DNA of 64,000 bases, taken from the NCBI GenBank assembly GCA_937930845.1, contig CALHBJ010000014.1, forward strand, positions 62,001 to 126,000. Reading direction: 5' to 3'. This document shows positions 34,987 through 44,639 of the stretch, piece after piece. Numbering within the stretch: the stretch's first letter is position 1; every line of letters begins with the position of its first letter. The translations under genes were made by a program, and so were the position numbers. A model generated the notes under the pieces. It was not told the origin of the DNA, made no database searches, and saw only the letters and a list, made by a program, of their open reading frames with translations. The stretch is from an uncultured Rhizobiaceae group bacterium (GTDB lineage Bacteria > Pseudomonadota > Alphaproteobacteria > Rhizobiales > Rhizobiaceae).

Positions 34987-36090
34987 TCATGTCTCTAAAA
35001 ATTCTTTGAGTGCAGCCACGGTGCCTCTACAGGCCTCTGCCGTGCCGATGGTCATGCGCAGGGAATTGGGCAAGCCATATCCGCCCACCAGACGCAATAC
35101 ATAACCGCGCGGGGTCAGATAGCGGTCGGCATCTGCTGCGGATTTTCCAGCAATTCCATCGAAATGCATCAGCAGGAAATTGCCCACGCTGGGCGTAACG
35201 CTCAGCCCCAAATTGGTCAATTGCTCGCTGGTCCATGCCAGCCATTGGTCATTGTGGGCAATGGCACGATCTACCGTGTCTCGGTCTTCAATGGCTGCTT
35301 GAGCTGCTGCGTGGGCTGCGGCGTTGACATTGAAGGGACCACGAACCCGGTCGAGGGCATCAATGATATGGTCTGGTCCGTAAAGCCAGCCGATGCGCAG
35401 GGCAGCCAGGCCATGGATCTTTGAGAATGTGCGGGTCATCACCACATTTTCGGCACTGCCCACCAGCTCAATACCCGCCTCATAATCATTGCGGCGCACA
35501 TATTCAGCATAGGCGGCGTCGAGCACCAACAGGGCATTTGCAGGCAGGCCAGCATGCAATCGACGCACCTCGCTCATGGCCAGATAGGTTCCGGTTGGAT
35601 TGTTGGGATTGGCGATGAAAACGATTTTTGTGCGAGGTGTAACGCTGGCCAAAATGGCATCCACGTCCGTTGTAAAATCTGTTTCCGGTGCGACCACTGG
35701 GGTAGCGCCTGCGGCGAGAATGCCGATCTTGTAGACCAGAAATCCATGTTGCGAATAGATCGCTTCATCGCCTGGACGCAAATAGCACTGGCAGATCAGC
35801 GACAGCAATTCGTCGGAACCATTGCCGCAAATAATGTGCTTTTCATTGAGGCCGTGCACACCGGCAATGGCCTGGCGCAGCGCGGAAGACGAGCCATCGG
35901 GATAGTCTTCCAAACGTTCCGCCAGCGCAGCGAAGGCTGATTTTGCCGCGGCACTGGGGCCAAGGGGTGTTTCATTGGCGGAGAGCTTGTGCAGTTTCAC
36001 GCCGGCAGGAACAGCCGATTTGCCTGGTACATAGGCGGCAATGTCCATCACGCCTGAATTGGGCTGGGGACGGGAACTGGAATCGCGCAT
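34987..36090 (-). CDS. hisC: Histidinol-phosphate aminotransferase (or aromatic aminotransferase)
   Basis: A 367-residue class I/II PLP enzyme. NPNNPTGT (161-168), the PLP-binding LDAAYAEY (190-197), and Schiff-base lysine K224 in [15 protein letters not shown] are present, with the C-terminal substrate-carboxylate Arg in [13 protein letters not shown]. HisC enzymes near tyrC in rhizobia can act on aromatic substrates, so a tyrosine/phenylalanine role is plausible alongside histidine synthesis. It is followed by tyrC at one base and preceded by a methyltransferase 34 bases upstream. Confidence 0.9.
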   Translation of the reverse strand: MRDSSSRPQPNSGVMDIAAYVPGKSAVPAGVKLHKLSANETPLGPSAAAKSAFAALAERLEDYPDGSSSALRQAIAGVHGLNEKHIICGNGSDELLSLICQCYLRPGDEAIYSQHGFLVYKIGILAAGATPVVAPETDFTTDVDAILASVTPRTKIVFIANPNNPTGTYLAMSEVRRLHAGLPANALLVLDAAYAEYVRRNDYEAGIELVGSAENVVMTRTFSKIHGLAALRIGWLYGPDHIIDALDRVRGPFNVNAAAHAAAQAAIEDRDTVDRAIAHNDQWLAWTSEQLTNLGLSVTPSVGNFLLMHFDGIAGKSAADADRYLTPRGYVLRLVGGYGLPNSLRMTIGTAEACRGTVAALKEFLET

Positions 36091-36124
36091 GATCGGGCCT
36101 GCAAAAATCTGGACTTGCGGCGGT

Positions 36125-36925
36125 TTAGTCTGACTGGCCCAAATTGGAAAGGGGGTCCGTGTCGCCCAGTTGATGGGCTGCGGGCACGTACTGGTTCTTT
36201 TGGGTTGCTCCCTGCGGGGAAAGGACGGGCACGAACACCCGTCTCGACTGGCGCTGACGCACCGGCAATCCCTGATAAAGCTGCTTTGTGGCTTCCACGA
36301 TTACCACACCGCCAAAGGCTGGCAGAAACCGCCTGCCAAACCGTTCCAGCGCGCGCGATGAAGCGTTGATGAAGCGGCGGTTATAGGGGGGGAAATGCAG
36401 GGCATCGGACCAGGCGGTCGGCGTGAACATGTTGTTGCGCAACAGGCGCACCAACTGGCCGCCGGAATAGGGCCGCCCTACCGCAAATGGAGTGCGCTCA
36501 ACCCGCGCCCACATGCCCCGCCGGTTTGGCACAACGATGATCAGCTTGCCGCCCGGTGCCAAGACGCGCCAGGCTTCATGGAGGGTTTCATCGGCGCTTT
36601 CGCAATGTTCCAGCGCGTGAACCATCAAAAACCTGTCTACGCTGGAATCGGGCAGAGGCAAGTCCTCTTCAAATACAAGCGCGGTGGCGCAGGGTTCGCC
36701 AAACGGCCAATGCACACCGCCCTGTCGCGCTGGCATCAGGGCGATGGTGCGCTCTGTGTCCGATTTAAACTGATCGAGAAATGGCGTGGCATAGCCCAAC
36801 CCCACAAGCCTTTCCTGGCTCATGGGCCGCCAGATGGCCTTTAGGGATTGCGCAATAGACCGTTGGGCCAGCCCGCCAAGCCCGGTCGCGTAAAACTGCC
36901 TTAAATCGACTATGTCCATATTCAT
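36125..36925 (-). CDS. Class I SAM-dependent methyltransferase (Methyltransf_11 type)
   Basis: A 266-residue cytosolic methyltransferase. A motif-I glycine-rich loop is not clear: the usual place reads [14 protein letters not shown], which acts as a shortened G-x-G turn. Later motifs are better: [53 protein letters not shown] shows the expected strands (given here as one run of motifs at about 92-140). The substrate is unknown. It heads the hisC-tyrC transcript and is divergent from gloB, an arrangement I recall as common in Rhizobiales. Confidence 0.8.
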   Translation of the reverse strand: MNMDIVDLRQFYATGLGGLAQRSIAQSLKAIWRPMSQERLVGLGYATPFLDQFKSDTERTIALMPARQGGVHWPFGEPCATALVFEEDLPLPDSSVDRFLMVHALEHCESADETLHEAWRVLAPGGKLIIVVPNRRGMWARVERTPFAVGRPYSGGQLVRLLRNNMFTPTAWSDALHFPPYNRRFINASSRALERFGRRFLPAFGGVVIVEATKQLYQGLPVRQRQSRRVFVPVLSPQGATQKNQYVPAAHQLGDTDPLSNLGQSD

Positions 36926-37012
36926 GGCAACACGCTAACAGAGAGGAGACGGATGCAAAATGGTCAGGCTGTCAGCTTTGGCCTAATTAGCGACAACAGT
37001 TGAGGAGAACCC

Positions 37013-37774
37013 ATGAAGATTTATCAATTTCCCTGCCGGGAAGACAATTATGGCGTGATTCTTAGTGATCCCGACTCAGGCTTTGTGGCGAGCATAGATG
37101 CCCCGGAGCTGGAACCGATTGCAGATGTTCTGGAGGACAAGCGCCTCAAACTCACTCATATTTTGACCACCCATCACCATGGCGATCATGTGGCGGCAAA
37201 TGCTGCACTCAAGGCGCAGCATGGTTGCGAAATTATTGGTCCGGCCAAGGAAGAAAGTAAGATTCCAGGCATTGACCGAACCGCCGATCATGGAGATGTG
37301 CTGGATGTTCAATCCCACCGCATTGAGGTCATTGGAACACCGGGCCATACGCTGGGTCAGATTGCCTATTATTTCCCCTTGAAAGGGGTGGTGTTTGCAG
37401 CGGATGCTTTGTTTGCGCTTGGGTGTGGGCGGATTTTCGAAGGGGATGCAGCCATGATGCAAACTGCGTTGCAACGACTGGCAGCCTTGCCCGATGATAC
37501 GAAAATCTATGCCGGGCACGAATATACCCTGTCCAATGCCCGCTTTGCGCTTTCTGTGGACCCCACAAATGAAAGTCTGCTCAAACGCGCCCGGGAGATT
37601 GAATTGCTGCGCGATGAACAAAAGCCAACTTTGCCCACGACACTGACCTTAGAAAAACAGACCAACCCGTTTTTGCGCTGCTCTGATCCAGCGATCCGGG
37701 CGAATTTGGGCATGGAAACGGCGACCGATCTTGAGGTGTTCACAGAGTTGCGCAGCCGAAAAGACCGCTTTTGA
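37013..37774 (+). CDS. gloB: Hydroxyacylglutathione hydrolase (glyoxalase II)
   Basis: Hydrolyses S-lactoylglutathione in methylglyoxal detoxification. The metallo-beta-lactamase motif T-H-H-H-G-D-H spans 53-59, with GTPGHTLGQI (His ligand), FAADALFALGCGRIFEG (bridging Asp) and AGHEYT completing the two-metal site. The C-terminal helical domain with RAREIELLR and the terminal FTELRSRKDRF is typical. Length 253 is normal. AGGAG precedes the ATG. Its stop overlaps the cupin start. Confidence 0.95.
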   Translation: MKIYQFPCREDNYGVILSDPDSGFVASIDAPELEPIADVLEDKRLKLTHILTTHHHGDHVAANAALKAQHGCEIIGPAKEESKIPGIDRTADHGDVLDVQSHRIEVIGTPGHTLGQIAYYFPLKGVVFAADALFALGCGRIFEGDAAMMQTALQRLAALPDDTKIYAGHEYTLSNARFALSVDPTNESLLKRAREIELLRDEQKPTLPTTLTLEKQTNPFLRCSDPAIRANLGMETATDLEVFTELRSRKDRF

Positions 37775-38217
37775 TGGACGATCTGACCGCATCGCAAGTG
37801 ATTGAATTGCTCGGCCTCACGCCGCACCCTGAAGGTGGATATTATCGCGAAAATTTTCGCGACGACAGTGCAGAGATTTCGCCATCGACGGCTATTTATT
37901 ATCTTCTGGAAGCGGGAGACTGTTCCCAATGGCACCGGGTGCATGGCAGTGCGGAAGTGTGGCATCACTATGGGGGCGGGCCGCTGGCTCTGACGTTGTC
38001 TGCAAACGGCCATGATGCGCAAAGCCACCGGCTTGGCACAAATCTCAACGTGGGCGAACGACCGCAAATTGTCGTCCCCGCGGGCTGGTGGCAAACTGCC
38101 GAAAGCCTTGGCCACTGGACCCTTGTTGGCTGCACTGTGGCACCGGGATTTGACTTTGAGAATTTTGAATTGGCGCCGCCGGATTGGCGCCCGGTTCCCC
38201 GCCCGTCATCGTCCTGA
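37774..38217 (+). CDS. Cupin domain-containing protein (DUF985)
   Basis: A 147-residue single-domain cupin. The family signature LGLTPHPEGGYYRENF (about 13-28) is exact, followed by SQWHRVHGSAEVWHHYGGGPL, where the histidines of the beta-barrel sit, and the C-terminal LVGCTVAPGFDFENFEL. The reaction is not assigned for the family. The ATG overlaps the gloB stop (TGATG), so it is co-translated with glyoxalase II. Confidence 0.9.
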   Translation: MDDLTASQVIELLGLTPHPEGGYYRENFRDDSAEISPSTAIYYLLEAGDCSQWHRVHGSAEVWHHYGGGPLALTLSANGHDAQSHRLGTNLNVGERPQIVVPAGWWQTAESLGHWTLVGCTVAPGFDFENFELAPPDWRPVPRPSSS

Positions 38218-38240
38218 TCTGTGGCGATGGACGTAGACCT

Positions 38241-40028
38241 TCAGGCGGTTTTTTTGATCAAGGGCGTTTCCACCGGCAACCAGGGCAATGTGGCGCTGGG
38301 TTGGCCAAACTGGAAGCCCTGCAAGTAATCCACGCCCCAATCGCGCAGCAAGGTGGCGGTGGATTCATCTTCAACCCATTCGACCACTGTTTCAGCATTG
38401 AATAATTGTGCCAGATCGACCAGCGCCTTGATAAAGCTCTGGTTGATATGGCTGCCACCGAGATTGTCGGCAAACTGGCCATCAACCTTGATGATGTCGA
38501 AGGGTAAACTCTTGAGATTTTTGAAAGATGTGAATCCGGCACCAAAATCATCCAGCGCCACTTTGCAGCCGATATCATGGACGGAGCTGATGAAACTATT
38601 GGCTTCCTCCATGCTTTCAGCGGCATGGGATTCGGTAATTTCAACGATCAATCTCTGGGCAAGTCCGGGTGTGCGATAGGCGCCGTGGGCGAGTTTGGAC
38701 AACCATTCCGGGTCGCAGGCCGTTTCGTTTGAAACATTGAGCGAAAACTTTGCCTGCTTGTTCTGCGCCAGTGTTTGCAATGCCAGATCCAGCGCATAGT
38801 GATCAACCAGACGGATCAGGCCAAGCCGCTGGGCGATGGCAACAAATTCGCCGGCCTCAAACAATGTGCCGTCTTCGTCTTTCAAACGGATCAATGCTTC
38901 ATGGAAAGCAATCTCGCCACTGGTTGCATCGACAATAGGTTGCCAGGCCAGATGGATGCGTTTCTTTTTCAGGGCGGTGACAATGCGTTCAGCGGTACGC
39001 GCAGCCACCTGCCGTTCCTGGTCCCGTTTTGCATCGCGGCGGTAACTGACTATGGAGGCGTCACGGCCACGGCGGCTTTCGCCCAAAGCCTGGTGGGCTG
39101 CCATGAAGGCCTGTTTCACGTTGCGCGCATGTTGGGGAATAACCACCCCGCCAATGGAAATGCTCACCGCGATGGGGCCACTGCTTGTATTGACGACATT
39201 TTCCCGCAGCATGTTCAGTGTGCGATAACCGGCGACCAACATGTCGCGATCATTGCTTTCAGACAATATGACGCCAATCTTGGCACCGGAAAATCGCCCG
39301 ATAATGTCGCGGTCGCGTAAGTTTTCTTTGAGACGGTTCGCAACTTCGGCAATCACCGCATCCCCGGCGTCATATCCATAGACAGAATTGATCAGATCGA
39401 AATGCTCCAGTCCGATGACCATAAAAGCGGCACTTTCGCCCGTGCGCGCGATCTCGTCGAATGTGGATTGCAGACAGGCGTTGAGGTGAGCGCGGTTGAA
39501 CATGCCGGTGAGCGGATCGTGCCGGGAAAGATGCTCCAGTTTTTGTTCAGCCAGGCGGCGTTCATTAACGATGCGCACAATGCCATGGGCGCGCTGGGGC
39601 AGCCCGTCTTCACCGGCGAACCATTTTCCACTGTCTTCCAACCACAGATCGGATGACTCATTTTCGGTGCTGCCAGCCAGGGCGTATTGCAGCCGGTAGC
39701 GAACGCCTTCGCCTTCGTCTTTTGTGGTCGAAGACAATATTGCGTCATTGCGTGTGGATTCGGTCGTGGCGATCAACAGGGCATTGAATTCCCGGGTGGT
39801 CCCGATTGGTGTGTCCTGGCCGAGATTCATCAGCCGGTGGGCACCATCGCTCCAGGTGAGAATGTCCTTGTCGATATCCCACTCGTAAACACATTCGCCA
39901 ATCGAATTGAGAACATCGGTTTCCAGATTACGCCGTTCGCCAAGTGTGCGCCTCTCCGCAATTTTGCGGCGGGCGGGGGAATCATCCTCCGGGGTCGCTT
40001 GTGACGAACTGGTGTGTGAATCTGACAT
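38241..40028 (-). CDS. PAS-GGDEF-EAL protein with a dead GGDEF motif
   Basis: A 595-residue soluble protein: PAS-like domain (about 38-155), GGDEF domain (165-330) and EAL domain (345-590). The GGDEF signature is replaced by SGAKI (247-251), so cyclase activity is not expected. The EAL domain keeps E377-A-L, the Asn after the next strand (NVSNE), VEITES, DDFGAGFTS and K-V-D, but the usual EGVE reads EWVED. It is probably a phosphodiesterase or a c-di-GMP receptor. ATG 40028 is chosen over 40073 because no conserved sequence lies before it. Confidence 0.88.
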   Translation of the reverse strand: MSDSHTSSSQATPEDDSPARRKIAERRTLGERRNLETDVLNSIGECVYEWDIDKDILTWSDGAHRLMNLGQDTPIGTTREFNALLIATTESTRNDAILSSTTKDEGEGVRYRLQYALAGSTENESSDLWLEDSGKWFAGEDGLPQRAHGIVRIVNERRLAEQKLEHLSRHDPLTGMFNRAHLNACLQSTFDEIARTGESAAFMVIGLEHFDLINSVYGYDAGDAVIAEVANRLKENLRDRDIIGRFSGAKIGVILSESNDRDMLVAGYRTLNMLRENVVNTSSGPIAVSISIGGVVIPQHARNVKQAFMAAHQALGESRRGRDASIVSYRRDAKRDQERQVAARTAERIVTALKKKRIHLAWQPIVDATSGEIAFHEALIRLKDEDGTLFEAGEFVAIAQRLGLIRLVDHYALDLALQTLAQNKQAKFSLNVSNETACDPEWLSKLAHGAYRTPGLAQRLIVEITESHAAESMEEANSFISSVHDIGCKVALDDFGAGFTSFKNLKSLPFDIIKVDGQFADNLGGSHINQSFIKALVDLAQLFNAETVVEWVEDESTATLLRDWGVDYLQGFQFGQPSATLPWLPVETPLIKKTA

Positions 40029-40072
40029 CAATGATGGCCAACGAATCTCTGGAAACAGCATTGTCCAAAACA

Positions 40073-40091
40073 TTCGTTAACGAACAGGTAA
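40073..40091. promoter_or_regulatory. TTCGTTAACGAA palindrome and near-CtrA box
   Basis: A perfect 12-bp palindrome TTCGTTAACGAA occupies 40073-40084 in the divergent region between the EAL gene and the M32 peptidase gene. Its TTAA also forms TTAA-N7-GTAA (40077-40091), one mismatch from a CtrA box. Either could be an operator; this is inference. Confidence 0.3.
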
Positions 40092-40193
40092 CCTCGAAAT
40101 GATCATGCCACACGTATTGGTGTGCGAACTCACTGGAAACGGGCATGGGGTCGTCGTAGAGGGGAAACAGAATTCTTATAATCGCGGATAAAT

Positions 40194-41681
40194 ATGATGA
40201 GCCTTGATGGGGACTATGAAGAATTTTTGGCCCATGCCAAGCGACTGGCTGGATTGTCAGGCGTGGCTGCCATCGCATCCTGGGATCAAGAAGTGATGAT
40301 GCCAGCCAAGGGTGCCCAGGGACGTGCGGAACAGATGGGTGTTTTGGCGGCTATTTCCCACGAGCAGGCCGTATCTCCCCGGTATGGAGATCTGATCCAG
40401 TCTCTCAGCACAGGTGTCGACGATCCCGTTGCCCAGGCGAATGTGCGGCTTGCCAAACGCCATTATGACCGGGCCATCAAAGTTCCCGCCCGCCTTGCTT
40501 TTGAGCTTGCCCGTGCCACGTCATTGGCTCAGGGCATCTGGGCGAAGGCCCGATCCGACAATCGGTTTGGAGATTTTGCCCCGGTACTAAAACAGGTATT
40601 GGCGCTCAAACGTGAAGAAGCTGATTGCATCGCACAAAACGGACAATCTGCCTATGATGCCCTGCTGAATGATTTTGAACCGGGCATGACGGTGGAAATC
40701 CTCCAGCCCTTGCTGGAGAGCATGCGACCAAGGCTGACCGCTTTGCGCGAAAAAATAGCTGGCGGGTCATCGTCAAATGATGGGCTTGAGGGCGATTTTG
40801 CCAGCGAGGGGCAAATGGCCCTTGCCAGGCGTTTTGGCGACATCACCGGATATGACTGGGAAGGGGGGCGCCTTGATCTGTCCACCCATCCTTTTTCCAC
40901 CGGCATTGGCCCCGGTGATGTGCGGATTACCACCCGCGTGCGAACAGACAATCCCTTTGACTGCCTTTATTCAACATTGCACGAAATCGGCCATGCACTC
41001 TACGAGCAGGGATTGCCACAGGATCATGCTTTCACGCCCGTGTGCACCTATGCGTCGATGGGGGTTCATGAAAGCCAGTCGCGACTTTGGGAAAATCAGA
41101 TCGGGCGCAGCCGTGCATTTTGCCAATGGCTGGTGGCTGAATTCAATGCAACCTTTTCTGACCGTTCCCCTGTAAGCGCTAAACAACTCTACCGTGCGGT
41201 CAATCAGGTTGAGACCGGGTTTATCCGTACCGACGCCGATGAAGTGCACTATAATCTGCATGTTTTGCTGCGGTTTGAGCTTGAGCGTGAACTGATCAGT
41301 GGCGAGCTGGAGGTTGAAGATCTTGAGAACGAGTGGAACAGCCGGTTCAAACGGGATTTCGATCTGGATGTGCCGGATGCCGCCCACGGTGTGTTGCAGG
41401 ATGTTCACTGGTCTGTGGGGGCGTTTGGCTATTTTCCCACCTATTCCCTGGGCACAATCTATTCCGCGCAATTATTTGATGCGATGGTCAAGGATATTCC
41501 AAAATTGCCTGACCTGATTGCGGTGGGTGATACCTCGCCTGCGCTGGCTTGGTTGCGCCGTCATGTTCATTCAAAGGGTGCACTTGTTGCGCCCCATAAA
41601 TTGGTTGAAACCGCAGCCGGCGCACCCCTGTCGGCGCAACCGCTGCTGGATTATCTGGAACAAAAATACGGCGAATTCTGA
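40194..41681 (+). CDS. Carboxypeptidase M32 (thermostable carboxypeptidase Taq family)
   Basis: A 495-residue zinc metallocarboxypeptidase that removes C-terminal residues, with broad specificity. The zinc motif is H263-E-I-G-H267, with the third ligand in GVHESQSRLWEN. Other M32 marks are DVRITTRV, the ETGFIRTDADEVHYNLHVLLRFELE run (as separate motifs: R-T-D-A-D-E-V-H-Y-N) and the C-terminal GTIYSAQLF. Cytosolic, no signal peptide. Two in-frame ATGs (40194, 40197) are equivalent. Confidence 0.93.
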   Translation: MMSLDGDYEEFLAHAKRLAGLSGVAAIASWDQEVMMPAKGAQGRAEQMGVLAAISHEQAVSPRYGDLIQSLSTGVDDPVAQANVRLAKRHYDRAIKVPARLAFELARATSLAQGIWAKARSDNRFGDFAPVLKQVLALKREEADCIAQNGQSAYDALLNDFEPGMTVEILQPLLESMRPRLTALREKIAGGSSSNDGLEGDFASEGQMALARRFGDITGYDWEGGRLDLSTHPFSTGIGPGDVRITTRVRTDNPFDCLYSTLHEIGHALYEQGLPQDHAFTPVCTYASMGVHESQSRLWENQIGRSRAFCQWLVAEFNATFSDRSPVSAKQLYRAVNQVETGFIRTDADEVHYNLHVLLRFELERELISGELEVEDLENEWNSRFKRDFDLDVPDAAHGVLQDVHWSVGAFGYFPTYSLGTIYSAQLFDAMVKDIPKLPDLIAVGDTSPALAWLRRHVHSKGALVAPHKLVETAAGAPLSAQPLLDYLEQKYGEF

Positions 41682-41702
41682 TTGCCGGTAACTGCCAGGG
41701 AA

Positions 41703-42323
41703 TTACGCGGCTTCCTTTTCGCGCGCGCGGGCACGGGCCAATGCGTCGCGCCCCAGAACCCGGTCGAAATAGGCATTTACGGAGTCGCTATTGATGGCAA
41801 GTTTGGCATTGCGCGCCCAGGAGCCGATATGCCCCAATAATACGTCAGCGGCTGTAAATTGCTCGCCCATAACGAAGGGTCCATCGCCCAGCCGGGCTTC
41901 CATGGCGGCGATGGCGCGGGTAAATTCTTGTCCCGTGATGTCGCCAACGTCCAGACGCATCTCTTCGGGGAGAATGAATTTGTGCTTGGTCTTAAGCCAT
42001 AGGGGCGCTTCCAGATCACCCTGGGCAAAATGAATCCACGAGTCCAATTGCGCCCTTTGGGGCGAACCGGAGGGCGCGGTCATGCCCTTTTGCGGGTGTT
42101 TGTCGGCAAGGTAAGAACAGATGGCCGCTGAATCGATGACAATGAGATCACCGTCCACCAGCACCGGGCCTTTGCCGGCTGGGTTGACGGCTTTCATCTC
42201 TGGCGAGTGCGGCTTTGCCACAACAATCTCATAGGCCTGACCCAGTTCTTCACACATCCAGGAAACGCGGGTTAAACGGGAGCCTGGGCTTCCGAAAATT
42301 TGTACAGGCGAGTTTGAAGCCAT
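41703..42323 (-). CDS. Glutathione S-transferase family protein
   Basis: A 206-residue GST-fold protein: thioredoxin-like N-terminal domain (1-80) with GSPGSRLTRVSWMCEELG, VNPAGKGPVLVDG (cis-Pro region replaced by G-P-V) and the glutathione-binding DSAAICSYLADKHP; the helical domain follows (DSWIHFAQGDLEAPLW, FTAADVLLGHIG). A Ser/Arg N-terminal site suggests a beta- or Ure2p-like class. It converges with the M32 peptidase and is divergent from the aminotransferase. The substrate is unknown. Confidence 0.88.
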   Translation of the reverse strand: MASNSPVQIFGSPGSRLTRVSWMCEELGQAYEIVVAKPHSPEMKAVNPAGKGPVLVDGDLIVIDSAAICSYLADKHPQKGMTAPSGSPQRAQLDSWIHFAQGDLEAPLWLKTKHKFILPEEMRLDVGDITGQEFTRAIAAMEARLGDGPFVMGEQFTAADVLLGHIGSWARNAKLAINSDSVNAYFDRVLGRDALARARAREKEAA

Positions 42324-42396
42324 GGAATGTCCTTGGATGATTGCGCGATGGGGACTTATCGCTGTAAGCAGAAACAAAGTATCAGTCTAACGGAGC

Positions 42397-43596
42397 GTGG
42401 CCCCCGTGCAACGCACATTTTCCAAACCATTTACGCAGCAGGAACCCATCAGCGAAGCGCTGATTGAACGTGTGAGCGATATCATGCGAACCGGCAGGTT
42501 GCATCGCTATAACACGGTTGATGGAGAGATCGCCGAGGCGGCTGCGCTGGAGCGGGATTATGCTGCCTGGCAAGGGTCCAAATATTGTCTTGCGTGCACA
42601 TCGGGCGGCTATGCCCTTGGCGTTGCCTTGAAGGCTGCGGGTTTGCGGGCTGGCGACAAGGTCTTGGCAAATGCCTATACGCTGGCCCCGGTGCCAGGAG
42701 CCATTCACAACGCCGGTGGCGTGCCCGTATTCGTCGAGATCGGCGAAGAATGGCGCATTGATGTGGCCGACCTTGAGGCCAAGGCGCAATCCAGCGATGC
42801 CCGGTTCTTGATGTTGTCCCACATGCGCGGACACATTGGTGAAATGGAAGCGATTGTGGCCATTTGTGAGCGCTACGACATCACAATGGTTGAAGACTGT
42901 GCCCACACGATGGGTGCGCGCTGGAACGGCAAAAGGTCGGGCAATTTTGGCCGTGTGGCTGCATTTTCGACCCAGACCTACAAGCATATCAATTCAGGTG
43001 AAGGTGGGTTGCTGACAACCGATGATCCGGTGATTGCTGCGCGGGCGATCATCATGTCGGGTTCTTACATGCTCTACGCCAGCCATGGTGCGGCCCCTGA
43101 ACAAAGCGTGTTTGATGCGGTGAAACTGACCACCCCCAATTATTCCGGGCGGATGGACAATCTGCGCGCAGCGCTGATCCGGGCGCAGTTGGCAGGCATT
43201 GATGACAGTGTGCGCCGATGGAACGAACGCTACCGGGCGCTGGAAAAGCAGGTGGCCGCAAGTCCTCATATTGATACGGTGGAACGGCCACAGCATGAGG
43301 AATTTGTGGGATCCTCTTTCCAGTTTCGCCCACGAATTTCAGTGAAAGATATGCCTGCGTTTTTGACCGGCTGTTCCCAGCGCGGGGTGGATGTGAAATG
43401 GTTTGGTGCGGCTGAACCAAAAGCCTTCACCAGCCGATATGACAGTTGGCAATATCTGGCGCCGCAAGCCCCACTTGAAAAGACACTGAAAGTTCTGGAA
43501 ACTACCTGCGATATTCGCGTCCCTTTGACATTCGATGAAGATGATTGTGCCATCGTTGGAGCCATTATTGCCGACGAGGTCAACAAACATCTTTAG
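42397..43596 (+). CDS. DegT/DnrJ/EryC1/StrS-type PLP enzyme
   Basis: A 399-residue aminotransferase-fold enzyme of the sugar aminotransferase family. The Schiff-base lysine is K196 in STQTYKHINSGEGG, and the PLP-phosphate/ring contacts appear as LACTSGGYAL and VEDCAHTMGA. Relatives make amino sugars for surface glycans, but some act on other substrates. GTG 42397 (or 42406) is the start, since no ATG lies before the conserved EPISEALIERV. It precedes the O-acylation block by 28 bases, which fits a role in the same glycan. Confidence 0.88.
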   Translation: MAPVQRTFSKPFTQQEPISEALIERVSDIMRTGRLHRYNTVDGEIAEAAALERDYAAWQGSKYCLACTSGGYALGVALKAAGLRAGDKVLANAYTLAPVPGAIHNAGGVPVFVEIGEEWRIDVADLEAKAQSSDARFLMLSHMRGHIGEMEAIVAICERYDITMVEDCAHTMGARWNGKRSGNFGRVAAFSTQTYKHINSGEGGLLTTDDPVIAARAIIMSGSYMLYASHGAAPEQSVFDAVKLTTPNYSGRMDNLRAALIRAQLAGIDDSVRRWNERYRALEKQVAASPHIDTVERPQHEEFVGSSFQFRPRISVKDMPAFLTGCSQRGVDVKWFGAAEPKAFTSRYDSWQYLAPQAPLEKTLKVLETTCDIRVPLTFDEDDCAIVGAIIADEVNKHL

Positions 43597-43624
43597 CGTT
43601 CAGATTTGCAACCGGAGAATAGGT

Positions 43625-44389
43625 TTGCCGAAGTATTTTACAGTTATGTTGACTTGCCTGATGGTGCTTGTTGGCGCGGTCACTGCCCATGGCGCGCCGA
43701 AATCGGCTGGTAGTTCATCCAAAACGCCCTATCTGGTGGCATCCGCCCAAGGGGCGCCGGTGAATATTGTGGTGATGGGCGATTCCCTTGCCAGCGGCCT
43801 TTATCAGGGGCTGACCCGGCTGAACAAGGATGTGGACGGCATCAAGTTCATCAAAAAGGCAAAGGTGAATACCGGGTTTGTGCGGGTTGATCGATATGAC
43901 TGGAACAAGGCTGCGGCCCAATTGGCAAAGTCTGGCGACTATCAGGCAGCGGTTATTCTTCTTGGGTTGAACGATCTCCAGACATTTAGGGAAAACGGCA
44001 AGGCCTATCATTATAAAACTGACGGATGGGTTGAGCGCTATCGCGAGCGGACCGAAAGGATGATGCGGGATCTGAAATCGGCCGGTGTTGCGGTCTATTG
44101 GGCCAGCATACCGATTGTCGCGCCCAATCGGTATCAAGAAGACTATGCGTATTTGAACGGGTTTTACCGTGCTGCGGCTGAGAAAATTGGCGTCAAATAT
44201 ATCGACACCTGGAAACCATTGGCTGATGAAAAAGGTGCCTATTCGCCGTTCGTCAAGGATCGTGAAGGCAAGACGGTTAAAACCCGCATGCGCGATGGCG
44301 TTCACTTTACGCCGGACGGCTACCTGATTTTCGCCGGAATTGTGAATGACATTCTCCACAAGGATTTGGGCGCGCTGCCATCGCAGTAG
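43625..44389 (+). CDS. SGNH hydrolase-like protein (DUF459), exported
   Basis: A 254-residue periplasmic SGNH protein. The signal peptide covers 1-24 (ends AHGAP). The nucleophile motif is MGDSLASGL (51-59), the block III GLNDLQ is at 114-119, and the catalytic D-x-x-H appears as RDGVHFTPDG. DUF459 proteins relate to AlgJ/AlgX-type O-acetyl carriers and to oligosaccharide esterases. I chose TTG 43625 because GGAG lies eight bases upstream and the signal peptide begins there; ATG 43646 is the alternative. It is the first gene of the block with the lipoprotein SGNH and MBOAT genes. Confidence 0.82.
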   Translation: MPKYFTVMLTCLMVLVGAVTAHGAPKSAGSSSKTPYLVASAQGAPVNIVVMGDSLASGLYQGLTRLNKDVDGIKFIKKAKVNTGFVRVDRYDWNKAAAQLAKSGDYQAAVILLGLNDLQTFRENGKAYHYKTDGWVERYRERTERMMRDLKSAGVAVYWASIPIVAPNRYQEDYAYLNGFYRAAAEKIGVKYIDTWKPLADEKGAYSPFVKDREGKTVKTRMRDGVHFTPDGYLIFAGIVNDILHKDLGALPSQ

Positions 44390-44639
44390 GGCCAATGTCT
44401 GACATCGCATCGCTGTGCTGGCGTTTCAACGCCCATGCCATTGAGGGTTCGTTAACGCTGTTTGGTTAGGTTTGCTTAACTTATGCGTGTGGCGGGTTTG
44501 TTGTCGCCATTGGGCGACAATGCGCTGGCACCGCAGCGGATTTGAGCGCGTTGAATCCAGGTGCGCTTGGGCATGTGCCAGCTGGCCTTCTATCAAGGCT
44601 GTCTGGTGCGGTATGCCATTTACAAATGTTGAGCGTCCT

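Noticed and set aside
44472-44639. Longer N-terminus for the SGNH lipoprotein
   Set aside because: The frame is open but its Cys/Trp/Arg-rich translation is not protein-like, and the lipoprotein signal begins cleanly at 44640.
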